DNA of 64,000 nucleotides from Pipra filicauda. Lineage: Eukaryota > Chordata > Aves > Passeriformes > Pipridae. Shown in pieces: positions 9,102-22,086 of the stretch (position 1 is its first letter; each line of letters starts with the position of its first letter). Position numbers and translations under genes: made by a program. The notes beneath the pieces were generated by a model. It did not search any database. It was not told the origin of the DNA and was given only the letters and a program-made list of their open reading frames with translations. The stretch spans positions 3,916,001 through 3,980,000 of the forward strand of contig NW_024103874.1 in the NCBI RefSeq assembly GCF_003945595.2, written 5' to 3'.

Positions 9102-12100
9102 CTATGACAGTAACAAAACAAAACAAAGGAGGGGGAGGAAGAATCAGTTAATCCAGATGATTTTAAGGCACTGCTAAATTAAGTCAGCATAAAACAGGAG
9201 TCAGCAATGCACGGCCTGAGCTGTACCTACAGAATCAAAATGTGTTGCCAGAGATCAGCTTATCAGCTCAGCTGTGACACCCACACAACGGTTACTGCTT
9301 CTCAGGCAAACATATGCAAGTGCAAAAATAACTTTACTGTAGGATCAGTAAGACATTAGCCTGCACCACTCAGATAATTTAATGAATTAAAAAAATAAAT
9401 CAAGGGCCCTAATGAGACATAAAATTGCCTGGGAAAGCTGGTCTTAAATGCAAGCACGCGTTGCTGAAAATCTTGGCTTTAATGTTTGTCTTCACCTATG
9501 AACTAGAGAGAAGGTTCTGACAACACCTGGAAGAAGTCTGACAGTACTTACATCTATAAGGTGTTTAACTTCGTGTTTCCTGAGATCGCTGCTGATCTTG
9601 GCTGCGAGCAGAACGCAAGCACCAGCACACAGTTTGCGGTTCTGTTTGTTGAGTTTGCCTTGGAGGACGAGCTTCTCAAAGTAAACATAAGCCATGGAGA
9701 CAGTAACGGGCTCCAGGTTGCACTCTTCACTCAGGTTTCTCATCTCTCTCTTCAAACTGGGAATAGGAAAAAAGGTACCCCCCCCAAACATGACAGCTCT
9801 TATGAAATGCTCTAGAGATACTGCAGTATGGCAACTCAGAGGAGCATGTGGGCAAGACTCCTATGTGGAAAACCATGACAAGTATTATCCTAGAGTGGAA
9901 AAGTCCAGCTGGCAGCAAGCTGGTGCTGCTGCACACACTGATTTAACCTGGCTGGCAACATCCGCTGTGGTAGAACAGTTTCTCATCATCTGCCCAAAAA
10001 CCAGGGCTTAGCTGCCTCACTGACACACAGGCTATTGCTGTATGATTCCTTCTTGGCTTACAAAATGGTTTGTGATTCATATCATGAGACTGAACCACTC
10101 TGACCTACAGAAAACCACATCAGAGCTGTGCAGCTCACAGCAGTTGCTGTGTAGAGACCTGTCTACTACACACCTTGTATAAGAGCCAGGTGTGAGGGCG
10201 AAGGCAGCCTGGTTTACACACTCCCCACAACAGCCAGCCCTTCACCTCAGCATTAAGGTAGACCTGGAGGCAGTGGTACCTCTCCTGGCTGCCACCCACA
10301 CTACACCTGCAAGCTCTCTGTGTGAACATATTACTCCAAACAGCAACAAAGAGGAGTATGCAGGACCCTGGCTCAACACAGACTGCCCAAGCAAACCTTC
10401 ACCTGGAGCTGAGTTACACCTGGCCCTGCTGATTCAGCAGAATCATGTTTAAGCTGCTATTTCAGCAGGCCCTGACTGTATTAATCACCCTGTAACACCA
10501 GCAAGATTACAGCTCTCTGAAGGTGCAACAGTGCACCTTGCTGAGGAGTGCCCAGATACATTTACTGGAAGCTGAGAAATTCTGCATGACGTTCACAAAA
10601 TGTTTTTCTTTACCAAGACTCCCCAGATCTCACACCCTTTATCCTAGAATCTTGTTAGAGGCCATTGTTATCAGTGAGTCTGGTAATTGAAAGGCAAAAA
10701 TAGCCAGAGGGCTCAGAAGCCAATCCAGTTGGAGTGGGAGTGCACTGCAGCCAAGCAATCAGGTTACAAGTGTTTGCTTCAAAGCTAATGCTGCTTCACT
10801 GTTAATTGGATGGTAGTGTTAGTACCCCACAGTAGGTGAAACAAAACCCTTCTAGGTGGAACTGTGGAAACCAACTGCTAGCCTTTCTCAGCACCCTAAA
10901 CATTCCTGTACAGGGCTGTCACTCTACAGTCAGCTCAACTGGCAACAGGAGATTAGTGTTTAATCATATATGCTATTAATAGATCTAGTATTTGCTCCAT
11001 ACAAGTGGAAGATAAAAGCAGCCTCGTGCAGTGTAGATGATGTTCTCATTACTCAGTGCTTATTTCTTACCTCCTAATTTTGCTCAGTGTCAACTTAATA
11101 TGAGGAAACTTCTCTCTAAAGGTTTCATTCATATCCTTTTTAAGGTCTGATGGTTTCACATATTCTATGACTGTAGTCTGAAACACAAGAGGCAAAATTT
11201 ATCATTTGTCTTGTGAACAGGACTGAGAACTGAAGAAATCTTCCAAGGACACTAATGCAAAGGCAAACCTGAGTTTTATTATTCACAATTTAACATTTCT
11301 GAAATGTCCTAAGGTTAATTGATCATGTTGAAGCCCAACTACAGACAGTCTTAAACTAGTAAGCAAATGGTTACAAGAAGTAAATGACAACATGAAGATA
11401 GGTGCCGGGTTGGCCCTCAACAAGTTCACTGTACAAACTCAACTGTTTGTAGTTTTCCTAATCAATTATCAAAAAAGACTCAACTTTTTCTTCCTAGAGG
11501 AATTTTTCTTCCTCAAGCAAATTCTTTATAGGAGGATCTTCCAGGCACTCACTTGCTCCCCTGTTCAGGAGTGCCAGTCACTCACCATGTAAGAGGCAAA
11601 GATGAGAACACGTTTATGTTTTCCACAGGGCCACTGAGGATCATCCAGAAGATTTGGATCATACTCTGCAGCTTCCCCAGCTTCACTTCCTGAGGGAATA
11701 AGGAAAGCACATTGGGTCACAAGATACAGAGCTTTAAGTTCCCCGTTTCCTCTTTAAAAAAGTTTTCAGGCAGCAAACACTAAGTGTTGACAGATCTCAT
11801 AATGTGGGTAAACTTCAGCTACAGTCACACGTTTGCATTTGTAAATATACCAGTCAGGTTTTAAAATTATTAAAAAACCCCCAAATAAGCTCTTTCTCGA
11901 CCATGTGCCTGATGCACCATTTCAGACTTAGTGCAAACTGAGTTTGCCACCTACAAATATACCCAGTAAACAAGAGCACAAGACTGAATTCTTTTGCCTA
12001 TATCTAACAGACAGCAGAGTTGTCAGGTTTGCTCTTTTACATGAGAAAAAGGGACTCTTGGCACAAATTCTTTGGCTTATGCATTGTTCCTGTGCTAGAA

Positions 12101-15100
12101 GGCAAGGAGAACCACCTGGATCCATGTACACCAGATGCTTCTTAGTGAGTAATATAAAACTTTACATTTCCAAGGAAAAGCTTTGTGCTCCTTAAATGGC
12201 ATAATCAGAACTAGGCCAGATATATGGAGGATGTAAGGAACATGTGGAAGTCTCACTCCTAAGGCTTGTCATTTAGACTTCACTAATGAGCCTTCTTCAT
12301 TAGGCTCTGCTAAAGCCAGTCTCCTTCCAGCTGCAGCAAATCCATCCCAATAACGCACTGACCTCTTGCAATTGTCTCAGACAGATCTGTGCCTTTTCTG
12401 CTGTGTGCATGAGAGATGACAGAGCTGGTGCCTGTCCTTACCAATGTCTGTCCCTGCTGGTATTGTTTTTGCTGTCACAGGTTTGTATCTTGATCCAGGA
12501 AGACTCCGTGGAGCACTGGCTCGACACAAGGGAACAGCACCGTAGCCGTCGGCTTTGCGAACAACCAGAGCATTGGTTGGGTACAAGAATTTTGCATAGG
12601 ACACAACCTGAAAGAAGAGAACGTTGTAGTAGTTATGGGGGGAAGTTTACTGAAAAGCCTATTTCCAGACATCTAGGATTTTCCAGCTCAGAGAGCCCCC
12701 GGAGTTTGTACTTGGGAGTCGGGACCTTGAAATTGTGGGACGGGAAGAAAGGGAAAAGTTGGATAAGGTATGCCTTGTTTCCACAACTTCAGAATGGAAG
12801 TGTTTTAGGAGATTTGGTGGTGTGGCAAAGGGGAGAATCACATCAGTAAAATTCTGGCAGAATATAAATTTCACTAAAGGGGTTTAAATTTGACCCGCGT
12901 TTCTATCAAAACATCACTCACATGTTGCCCAAGATAGCAAAGTCAAATCAGTTCTCCAGAAACAGAGGCAGAAGTGATCACAAGCTTCAACAGCCTTCTC
13001 AGAAGAAACATTATCACAGGCCAGAATTTCAAACTAAGGATCTAAAACTTCCACTGGTGTGAAAAGCCATAGCTTTCACTTTATGGACAGCAAAGCGCTG
13101 CATAAATTAAGTGATTTGTCCCAGTATGAAATGGTTCCAGGGTGAAAATATAAGTGTCCTTACCTTGCCATCAGCACCCAGCTCTACTCCTTCCAGTCCA
13201 AGCACCATCTCAGTGGAGACTGAAACTCCCCCAGAAGGATGTCGCTGCTTCTGTCCTTCCATTTTCAGATCACTAAATGCAGGTAAGAAAGGGCACTATT
13301 ACAAAATGCAGTACGAGCCCAGTTTCTTCTGTGGCAAACCCCAGTTCCATTCCCTAGATATAGCCAACAACCAGGTCAGAGTTCTCTTGTGTGGGAACCG
13401 GGCAACCCCTCAGTCCCACCTCAGAGAAAGCATGAATTTTTAACTACTCTCTTCAGAACTTGGAGTTGTTAATCTCATTTTAATGCAAATCTGTACCAAT
13501 ACACCTACCAAAACTTAACTTTCTGATATGGTCTTTCTGCACAAGACCACACCATTCCTAACACACTAATGCTCAAACACCTCACAGCAAACATGACGTA
13601 CATTACTAGCTTTCCAGGGCTAGAAACTTGCCTTTCAAGTGCAATTTCCCAACCCCTGTGCACACAAACTCAAATTAGTAATGAAGCTGCAGGACTTTGT
13701 GTCAGCAATGGCAACACACAGCTTTGTCACTGATATTCCAATCCAAAAAAACCAGCTTTCAGTTGAAGAACTGCCTTGCCAGCTTAGAAGCAGAGCAGCC
13801 CAGTGCTCAGAACCGCTCTGAAATAGCTCCAGTGACCTTGCTGCCTTTCTATTATGTGAGGGAATATTTTCCCATCAACTATTTTTATAGTGATGTATTT
13901 GCATACAATACAATTCCCACCACTAAGCATCCGTTTCCTTTGTCCATAAGTTACGTACAGGACAGAAGTGACAACACAATTGTTTTGCCAGAATTGGATC
14001 AGAATAGAATTAGTATTTTCTATGGTATATTTGCAGATTGCAGATCTTCACAGAATCAACTTAAACTTCACAAGGGACTGAGGAGAGATGCAGGGAAATC
14101 TAGTTTGCAGATTTTGTTTCTCGTAAGTGATCAGACTGACAGTTGTATATAAAAATGTAATCCAAACACTAAAAGCAGTTCAAATCGCTCTAAACTGTTT
14201 CTGCTTTTCTTAGATTGCAAACAGTGACATTCATGGCTTAGAGCTGAGAAAAAGAAGAGCATCTTAAACTTACTTAGGTGTAAATTCACTATAAACCCCT
14301 GAGGGTTTCCACTGAAGGCAGCAGCATCCTTCCCTGATGCTCCCTGTGCGTTTATGCTCATACCATTGTTTGTGGCACTAAAGACAGCTGATTTCTGACC
14401 ACTTTAGGAGTACAGAAAATCCTACACAGCAACCAATCACACCATCTATTCAAAGCTGGTTTCAGAGATTTTACAGGACTGGAGTGCTTTAAAATGTCAG
14501 TAAACACTGGAAGAACAGTCTACCTTTCCCGCTATTTTTCTTTTGAATGAATGCTTTGACACTGTGGCAATATCTGGTTTTACAGCTCTGACAGCAAGTC
14601 CTTGCCCTTACCCATGAATGGTAAGTTAATTAACTTCACCTGCTTCAAAACAGGAGCCTTGTCTTTTGAAACAACAGACCAGACATTTCACAAAGCAGTT
14701 CAACAGACTCACCTGATCCGTAAACCCTCCCCGTAAGGTAGGATAGAAAAAGCCACGCACAGTGTTCGTTTAGCACAGATTAACACTATCCTGTAAGCAG
14801 ATGGGAAAAGATCAGAAGTTACAGAGCAGCTTTTTATGCAATATGAACACAAGACTCTTCTTGTCTTGCTCTGCAAGTCACATAGACTTTGCTATGTATG
14901 TTATGTTTTCAGAAAGCAGCAGAAGAGCAGAGGTTTCATGTGACCCTGCAGGTCCTTGGGGTTAAGCTCTATATAAAACTCCAGCCTTCAGTAAGTGCCA
15001 TCACCTTGGGAACTCCTCAAAGGAGAGTCTTCAAATATATATCTATATTTACGTAATTTTTATATAAACCTTGTGGAAAGAGGTAGATAATATTTTACAT

Positions 15101-18100
15101 TTAGATGAAACCTCACACTTCTGTTAATAATAAACATGAACACAGCCGCCCCTTTCTCTTCTGCTCAGCAACTGAGCCAAGAATTCAGCTAAACCAAGTC
15201 ATTCTCCTTAAATCCTCCTCAGCTCTGACCTCTCTGTGTGTGAGAGATAAGGAAGGTGTTAAGAGAGAATGATATAACCTCCTCCAAGTAGGATGGCAGA
15301 ACCACCAGTGTATTGCTGCAAACGTTGCAGATATGAGCACCTAATGCCTTTGATAGAAGTCTGTATAAAACTAACAAGGCCCCAAGGATATCCCCTTATT
15401 CCCACTGATATTAAATATCTAGCTCCATGGAACTGGAATCTGCTTCTGGGCACATCCTATTGCACCTGAGCACAGGGGGAACCTTGATCTCCACAAGTTA
15501 CCTGCTGTTTTTGGTGTCATACTGCCTCATGTTCTTGATGAAGTGCATCTTCTTCAAACTTTTGTGTCTCGGAGACCCAGATATATGCTTGGTTCTGCAA
15601 CGATAAAAAAACAAACAAAAAGAAAACCCCCAAAATCTGTTAAGTGCTCCGAAAAAAAAAAGTCATGCCAGTTGTATGATCAGATGGCAGCACTAGCATG
15701 CAGGACCTCAGATATTGGCGTGGAAGAGGGTGGAGGGAGGAGAGGACTGCATGCAACGAGTTGAGATTAATGCTGCTTTTGAAAAAAGTACCTTCGTACA
15801 CTGGCATATTCCACTATGTCTTCTAAAAAGTCTAGAGAGCAGCGCTGGGAGATAAAACGCCTTCTGTAAAATGTACAACACCACGAAGAGTGAACAATAT
15901 TAGTTCATGGCCTCTGAGTTTATGAACTGCAACAGATCTACGAGCTCTTAGGACAAATGGCAGGTTTTCTGGAATTTTTTGTTGTTGTTGTTGTTGTTGC
16001 AAGAGCGCTTAACTAAGAGTGTGAAGTTCCTAAAAAGGCCAAGAACTTGTCTCCCCCTCCAGGACCCTTGAAATACGTATTTACACCAATTTCATTAAAA
16101 AGAGCATTCACTGCTGTCCACAAAGAGGAACACCTACCACTGCATTAAAACATCAAAAAGCTTCCAAACACCGATTTAAAATCTGACGAGAAATGTCGCA
16201 AAAAGCTCCCCTCATCAAAGCAAGGGAACAAGTAATTTTTAATTAATTTATGTTCAGATATAGGTATATCTGTATGATGACCAAACATCTGTGTGTCTTC
16301 TCAATTCAGAACCCTTGTCTCCAGCTGCAGGAGTCAGCAGACTGAGAGCCTATAGCTGCAGCTCAATAAAACTGACAGATCTCTCCGGAAAACAATAGAG
16401 AGGGTTATTAGAGGAAGTAAAAAGTATTTGGCACACATCTGAAGTCCCAGAATGGAAGATGCAAGAATAATAGTAGGAATCATGTGAGTTAGTGCAACAG
16501 TAATAGGATATTACGTTTAAGCAAAAAAAATAGACTTTGCCAAAGTAAGATACATTATTTTTGTCCAAGTGAAGTCCTTCTTTGTTAGTAGAGATTTACA
16601 AATGAATTGTGCAACTGTGACTGCAATTTCCATAGAACAATGCACTCGGATTAAACTGCCACCAGCGAAATGCTGACACCACAACTGAGAATCCATATTT
16701 TCTACTTTTTTTTAAGCATACATTGTGCTACACTTTTAGCACAAGCCATGTGTGTTCAAATCCAAGGTTTTCTTCCCAAGTGACACAGTAACTCAACTGC
16801 CATGAAGGTCAGTGTAGAAGCAGCACAGGAGACAAAAGTTGCAGGACTCTGGTTTGACGAAATCTACTTATGACAAAAAAATAAAAATCAAACTTTAAAC
16901 TGCATCAGAGCAGACTCTCAGCTGCTCAGGCATTCTTAAAAGAAAGAAAAGCCCATGACTCAAACAGGTAGGAGGATGAAAAATTAGTGTCCATTTCTGT
17001 AAACACAAGAGAGGTAAATCCTCCCACAGGACTAACACCTTCAGTATTGCTAGAAACAGCCTCCTACAAATCAACAGCCATTAAGGTGCTGCTGGAGAAC
17101 ATTCCTGGCACAGCTTCAACACCCTTCGCCAGCACTTCAGTTTTAAAATTATTATTGTTCTTTTGCTTTTCAACAGGAACAGCACAGGAGCATTTGATGC
17201 TTTCACAAACATATGGTTCTCTAGTCTATGTTGCCATCTAAAATGCAATAAAAATACCCTCCCAAAATGAGGAGGTGATCACAAACCTCCTGGCACAAAG
17301 GCAGCCGGTAACATCCACAGATTTCCTCCCCTCTCAGGGGAGACCTGGCTGGATGGAGACAGAAGGACGCCATGTATGGCAAGCAAAGGGAAAACACAGC
17401 CAATGCCAACAGGCACTGGTACAAAAAAAGCATGTAGTTCTGTAAAAGGATGCTGCTGAAACAGGATGGATTGGGAGAGCCACGGCTAGAGCCTCACTAA
17501 CTCCACAGCGCTGCAGATGCAACCACCCCCAGTGTCAGCACAGGATCTGCATGGTGGAGACCCATCCAGGGTGTTACACTTCTGAACACCGCCCTGTTTT
17601 CTCAGTAACAGGGACAAGAGTGACAAACACCTGAGCCTGCTGCTCCGAGAGCATATCTGGAAGTAAAACCCTGATGCAGCAAAGGGAAGATCCCACCCCT
17701 TGACTCAGAACCACAATGACTCATCCCCACTCTGCCAACAGGAAACTTCATTTTTAGCTACACTTGTAAATAATTTCTGTCCTCAGCGAAGCTGTCACCT
17801 TGAAGGAGTCCCTGATGCTAAGCATGACATTCTCCCTCAAACCTCAAAATGGAGTTTACATACAGACCTCTAACTAATCCGGAGAACCTGAAATAGTTTC
17901 TATGCTCAATCCAACATTTTACAGCAACACAGCACCCTCACCACAGTCTGAGACTCGCTAGTGCAGTACTTGGAGTATGCAGCAAAATTTAACACTTTTT
18001 GAGTAGTCTTATAAATACACACACACACACACACACATCTGCTTTAGTTTGAGAGTTCTTCTCATGCCACCAACTCACACTTGAACAACAGGCTGCACAG

Positions 18101-21100
18101 GATGGCTCCAGTGACTGCCAGCTTCGATGACACAAAAATGTTGAATCACCTATCCCATGCTAGGCAGCTTCATCTGGGATAACACTTCTTACTTTTGGCC
18201 TGATCCGCTGGAATTCAAAGGATTTTAAGTAGTTTACACAGTGTGTCTGTTGCTAAATGCAACCTAAATACTAAGGATACCAACATCTCTACATATGCTG
18301 TGAGTTACCTTACACAAACCCTTACCCATGTGCGACCTGACAATTAGAAATTGAAGTATCCAATGTTAAAATGTTTATGGGTTCCATGAAGCAGGCTGTA
18401 ATTCCAACAGTACCCTAAAGAAAGTTCAAACGTGCCTGTTTGCCAGTACCAGCTGTTGCCCTGATAAGCTATATAGGGTTTGTTTGGTTGTATGTCCTTG
18501 GCCAGGAGTCACTTTCAGTTGCTTCCCTTTGTTTCAGGAGCCAGTAAAGGCCAAAGCAGGACCCTTCTATATCATTAAAAACAGCAACTGTGTTTACACA
18601 GCCAGCACCTGGAGGGGACCCACCAAGAGAGAAACACACACACACCCCCACATGCCCAGAGATAAGGGGCTATCAAGCAGAGGAATTCTGGATTATGCCT
18701 TGGCTTGTTATCTCCATGAGCACACGGGGACTCACGCAATCCAACACTGCTGCCAAGTCCTGTATGAGCTAAACACGCACTTTAAAAAAGCCCACAAAAC
18801 CCCCTTATGTTCAGAGAAACCACAACAAATTACATTCAGCGCTACATTTTGACTCCTGCCCTGGGAAGCAGTAGGCAGCCCAGACATTTATCCTTTCTGA
18901 TGGATCTCCCACTGAGGAAACCCAACTTCTGAGTGGTTTCAGCTTCAGAGTTGTCCTCTTCTGGTCCTGCCCACCAAGCACTGGCAGAGAAACTCTCTGC
19001 AGAGGGTGAACTCTGGACAAGCAGCACATGGGATCTCCAGCCCCAAGGTTGACACAGCTCTTAAGTGCTCCCAGGAGAACAGGACACAGCTAAGAGCAAT
19101 CTATGTATAGCAACTGGTAATCCCTACACTTCCCCTCTTGTAAATTGAAAGGAAAAAGCTGGTTAAGTCACAGCTCCAGATTAAAGAGCACTGACCTTTC
19201 TAATGGCTTGCCAAGAGTATTTTCCAGCTTCCCACCTACAATGGGCTACCTGCAGACACCCAAGAGGACAAGGATAAAGTCTGGGGATGTTGCTGTAGTT
19301 GGAAGCCCAAGTTTCTGATTCTTTAGCAGGTTATTACAGTTGAATGTAAGAGATGCTAATCCTGTGCTATCAGATGTGGTTTCAGGCTCAGACAAGCCTC
19401 TTCCATTCCTGCTTCTGGGCCATTGTGTCCTCTGAGGGACAGTGGGGCAGCCCTTTGGACACCCAAGACCCTGCTCAGCACTCCCAGGTTCTGCAACAAA
19501 CAGCCCTCAAAAACTCATTTTAACCCCTTAATGTTGGGCCTTAACCCCTAATACTGGACCTTACAGTGGCCAATGATCTTTCTTAAACCTGTGTGCAGTT
19601 GCCATTTGGCCATTTTGAAGCTCCTTTCCCTTTTGCCCTTCTGATTCCTTCATTTCTGCCACAGCAGGTGAACAGACCAGGTGGCCTCGCTCCCTCCTGA
19701 AGGGTGAAATTGGAAGTTTCTAAAACCTTACTGGGATTCTCCCCCCACCCTGATTAACCCCCACCCCTCTGAGGGACAGGCTTGCACCCTGAGCCCACCA
19801 CACAGCCAGAGTTCAATCCATGTTCAGCTGCACCCTGAGTTCACCTCCTGCCACGACTTCTCACCCTCATCACTTCCAGCATCACCAAGCCCTGTGACAA
19901 AACCATTCAAGGATGCTGCAAGAGCTGGACAGTGACATGGCTGGAGACCTGCTCCAAAGGGCCCTGCAGGGTGGATTTGTTTCAGATGGAGCTGCATCCC
20001 TCCCCCTGCTGATGCTGCTTATTGTACCCACGCAGGCACACACCCCAGGCACTGGACTAAAATTAGCAGCAAGGCTGATATCCTCTGTTGCTCTTTAGCC
20101 ATCCCTACTGCTAATAGATGGGTGGCGTGGGGGAGGTCAAGGATTTTTAATTACCGTGTAAAATTAGGGCCTAATAGAATTTGGTTTCCTGTTTCTCACT
20201 CGAGTTTTATTTTAATGAGATGTCCCTTTGTAAGGTCCTTTACAGGCTTCAGTACAATCACAGCTGTCAAGGGGCTGAGTTATTAATATAACAAGGACAA
20301 AAATAATTTATTGGTTTTTGGAAGCACTAGCTTAGTAACAACTGTCAAAGGCAATTTGCACAAGAAATCCAGATCCCAAATCCTGTTTACAATAGGAAGA
20401 CATACCTGTCAGATTTGTTTTTCCAAGACATACTTTAAAGATTAAGCTGTATTGTTTTCATTCCTCACAGGCAAGCCAGCAAACAGATATGAACCGTGCT
20501 TGGGTTTCACTAGGTAAAACACAGGCATCAAGGGATTGAGAAAACTAGTCCCAGTTTTTAAGCTTACTTTTTAGCAACAGCCATTTCTTATGCTGCCCAG
20601 GAGACATTTAATGTTTCCAGGCTTGCATCCCAGAGTGTGGGAGTGGGAGCATCCCTGTTCTGCTATCAGTGCCCTGTGCCTCTCCACCCTCGGCGCTCAC
20701 ATTAACGAGTTTCCTGCTAAAAAGCAGATTGAGTACAGATCACTGGTAGCAACAAGTTCTCAGTAATTAAAGCCAAAACGAAGTCAGTCATTTATACTGA
20801 ATCACATCAAAACCATGTCTTTGTTAAACAAATGACTTCACAAGGAATCTGTACCCTGAAGTGCCCAGCACTGTGCATGCCACTTTCATGGACAGATGGT
20901 TTCAGCTCTGATGTTCATTGAGAGGCAGTGGTAGAGAAGACACTTTGCATCACCAACAGTAAGCACAGACATCAGTGCTCCTGCTTCACAAAGTCAGCTA
21001 CTTGCTGTTTTATGGCACCACAAACGTGCAGTTTGGATTGCAGGCCACCGTCCCAGGAGCTCTTTCTGACATTTGTTTAAGTATCAGACTGCCAGAGAAT

Positions 21101-22051
21101 AAATACAAGTCTCACAGTAGGGGTAGTTTAACTTATTCCTCCAGTAATCTTAATTTTAGAGAGTAAACTGAAATCAGGCACATGAGCACGAGAAGTACTT
21201 TCAGGCTTCAGAGCAGGTCCCTCTGTGAGACCTCAGGAGGAGGGAAGAGGTCTAATTCCTTCACCTTTGTGTTCTTATGCAAGGTTTGTTCGCAAAACTG
21301 AAAGGGCACCAGGGGCTTTCCTGCTGGTCCCAAACACTGCACTGCTGCACTCCTCCAACACCAGTAAAACCACATGCAAGGCAAGAATGTGTCACAGCCT
21401 GCGGGACAGATGAGAAGGAACAGAATTGAAGTATAATTTGAATGAAGGTGGAGGCAGAGTAAGTGGGAAGAAGCTCACCAAGCCTGGAGAGTTTTAAATA
21501 CTAACAAGGCAAGAAATTAGATAATCTTCACAGCAGCTGCTACTTCACTGCTGATTCACAACCACATATGATTAAGACCTAATAGAAAACGAGCTTTGTA
21601 TTCATTGCGTTTCATAAATCATATTGCTTTGGTGCTAAGAGTGTTTAGACAATCCAAGGATCAAATGATGCCTTCCAGTAAGCATTGTGAAAGCCAGCTG
21701 TTGCGACAGAACCACCAAACCAGACGTAAGGTTTGCTGTGCCCAGAGCCCAATCCTAAAATCCCCGCTGCTTCTCACAAAGCAGATTAGATGTGCTGGCC
21801 AGGACACCACCAGTATTTCTCTGGATTTCTACCAGTTTCTGGAGGTGTTCTTAGCTCACCAACGTGGTTCCCTTGTGCTCTGTGCTCTGCTTACTAAGCA
21901 CTGAACTGCTGACCAAAACAGGCACGTGAAACGCAAAGTGTGTCCTTGATGACACTATGGGCATTATGCTAGAAATATTCATGCACTCCACTGAGAGATG
22001 ATGCTGTCATTTCATCACGTGCCTTGTTAAATAAAAGCCTTCAGCACAACA

Positions 22052-22086
<35 letters not shown>

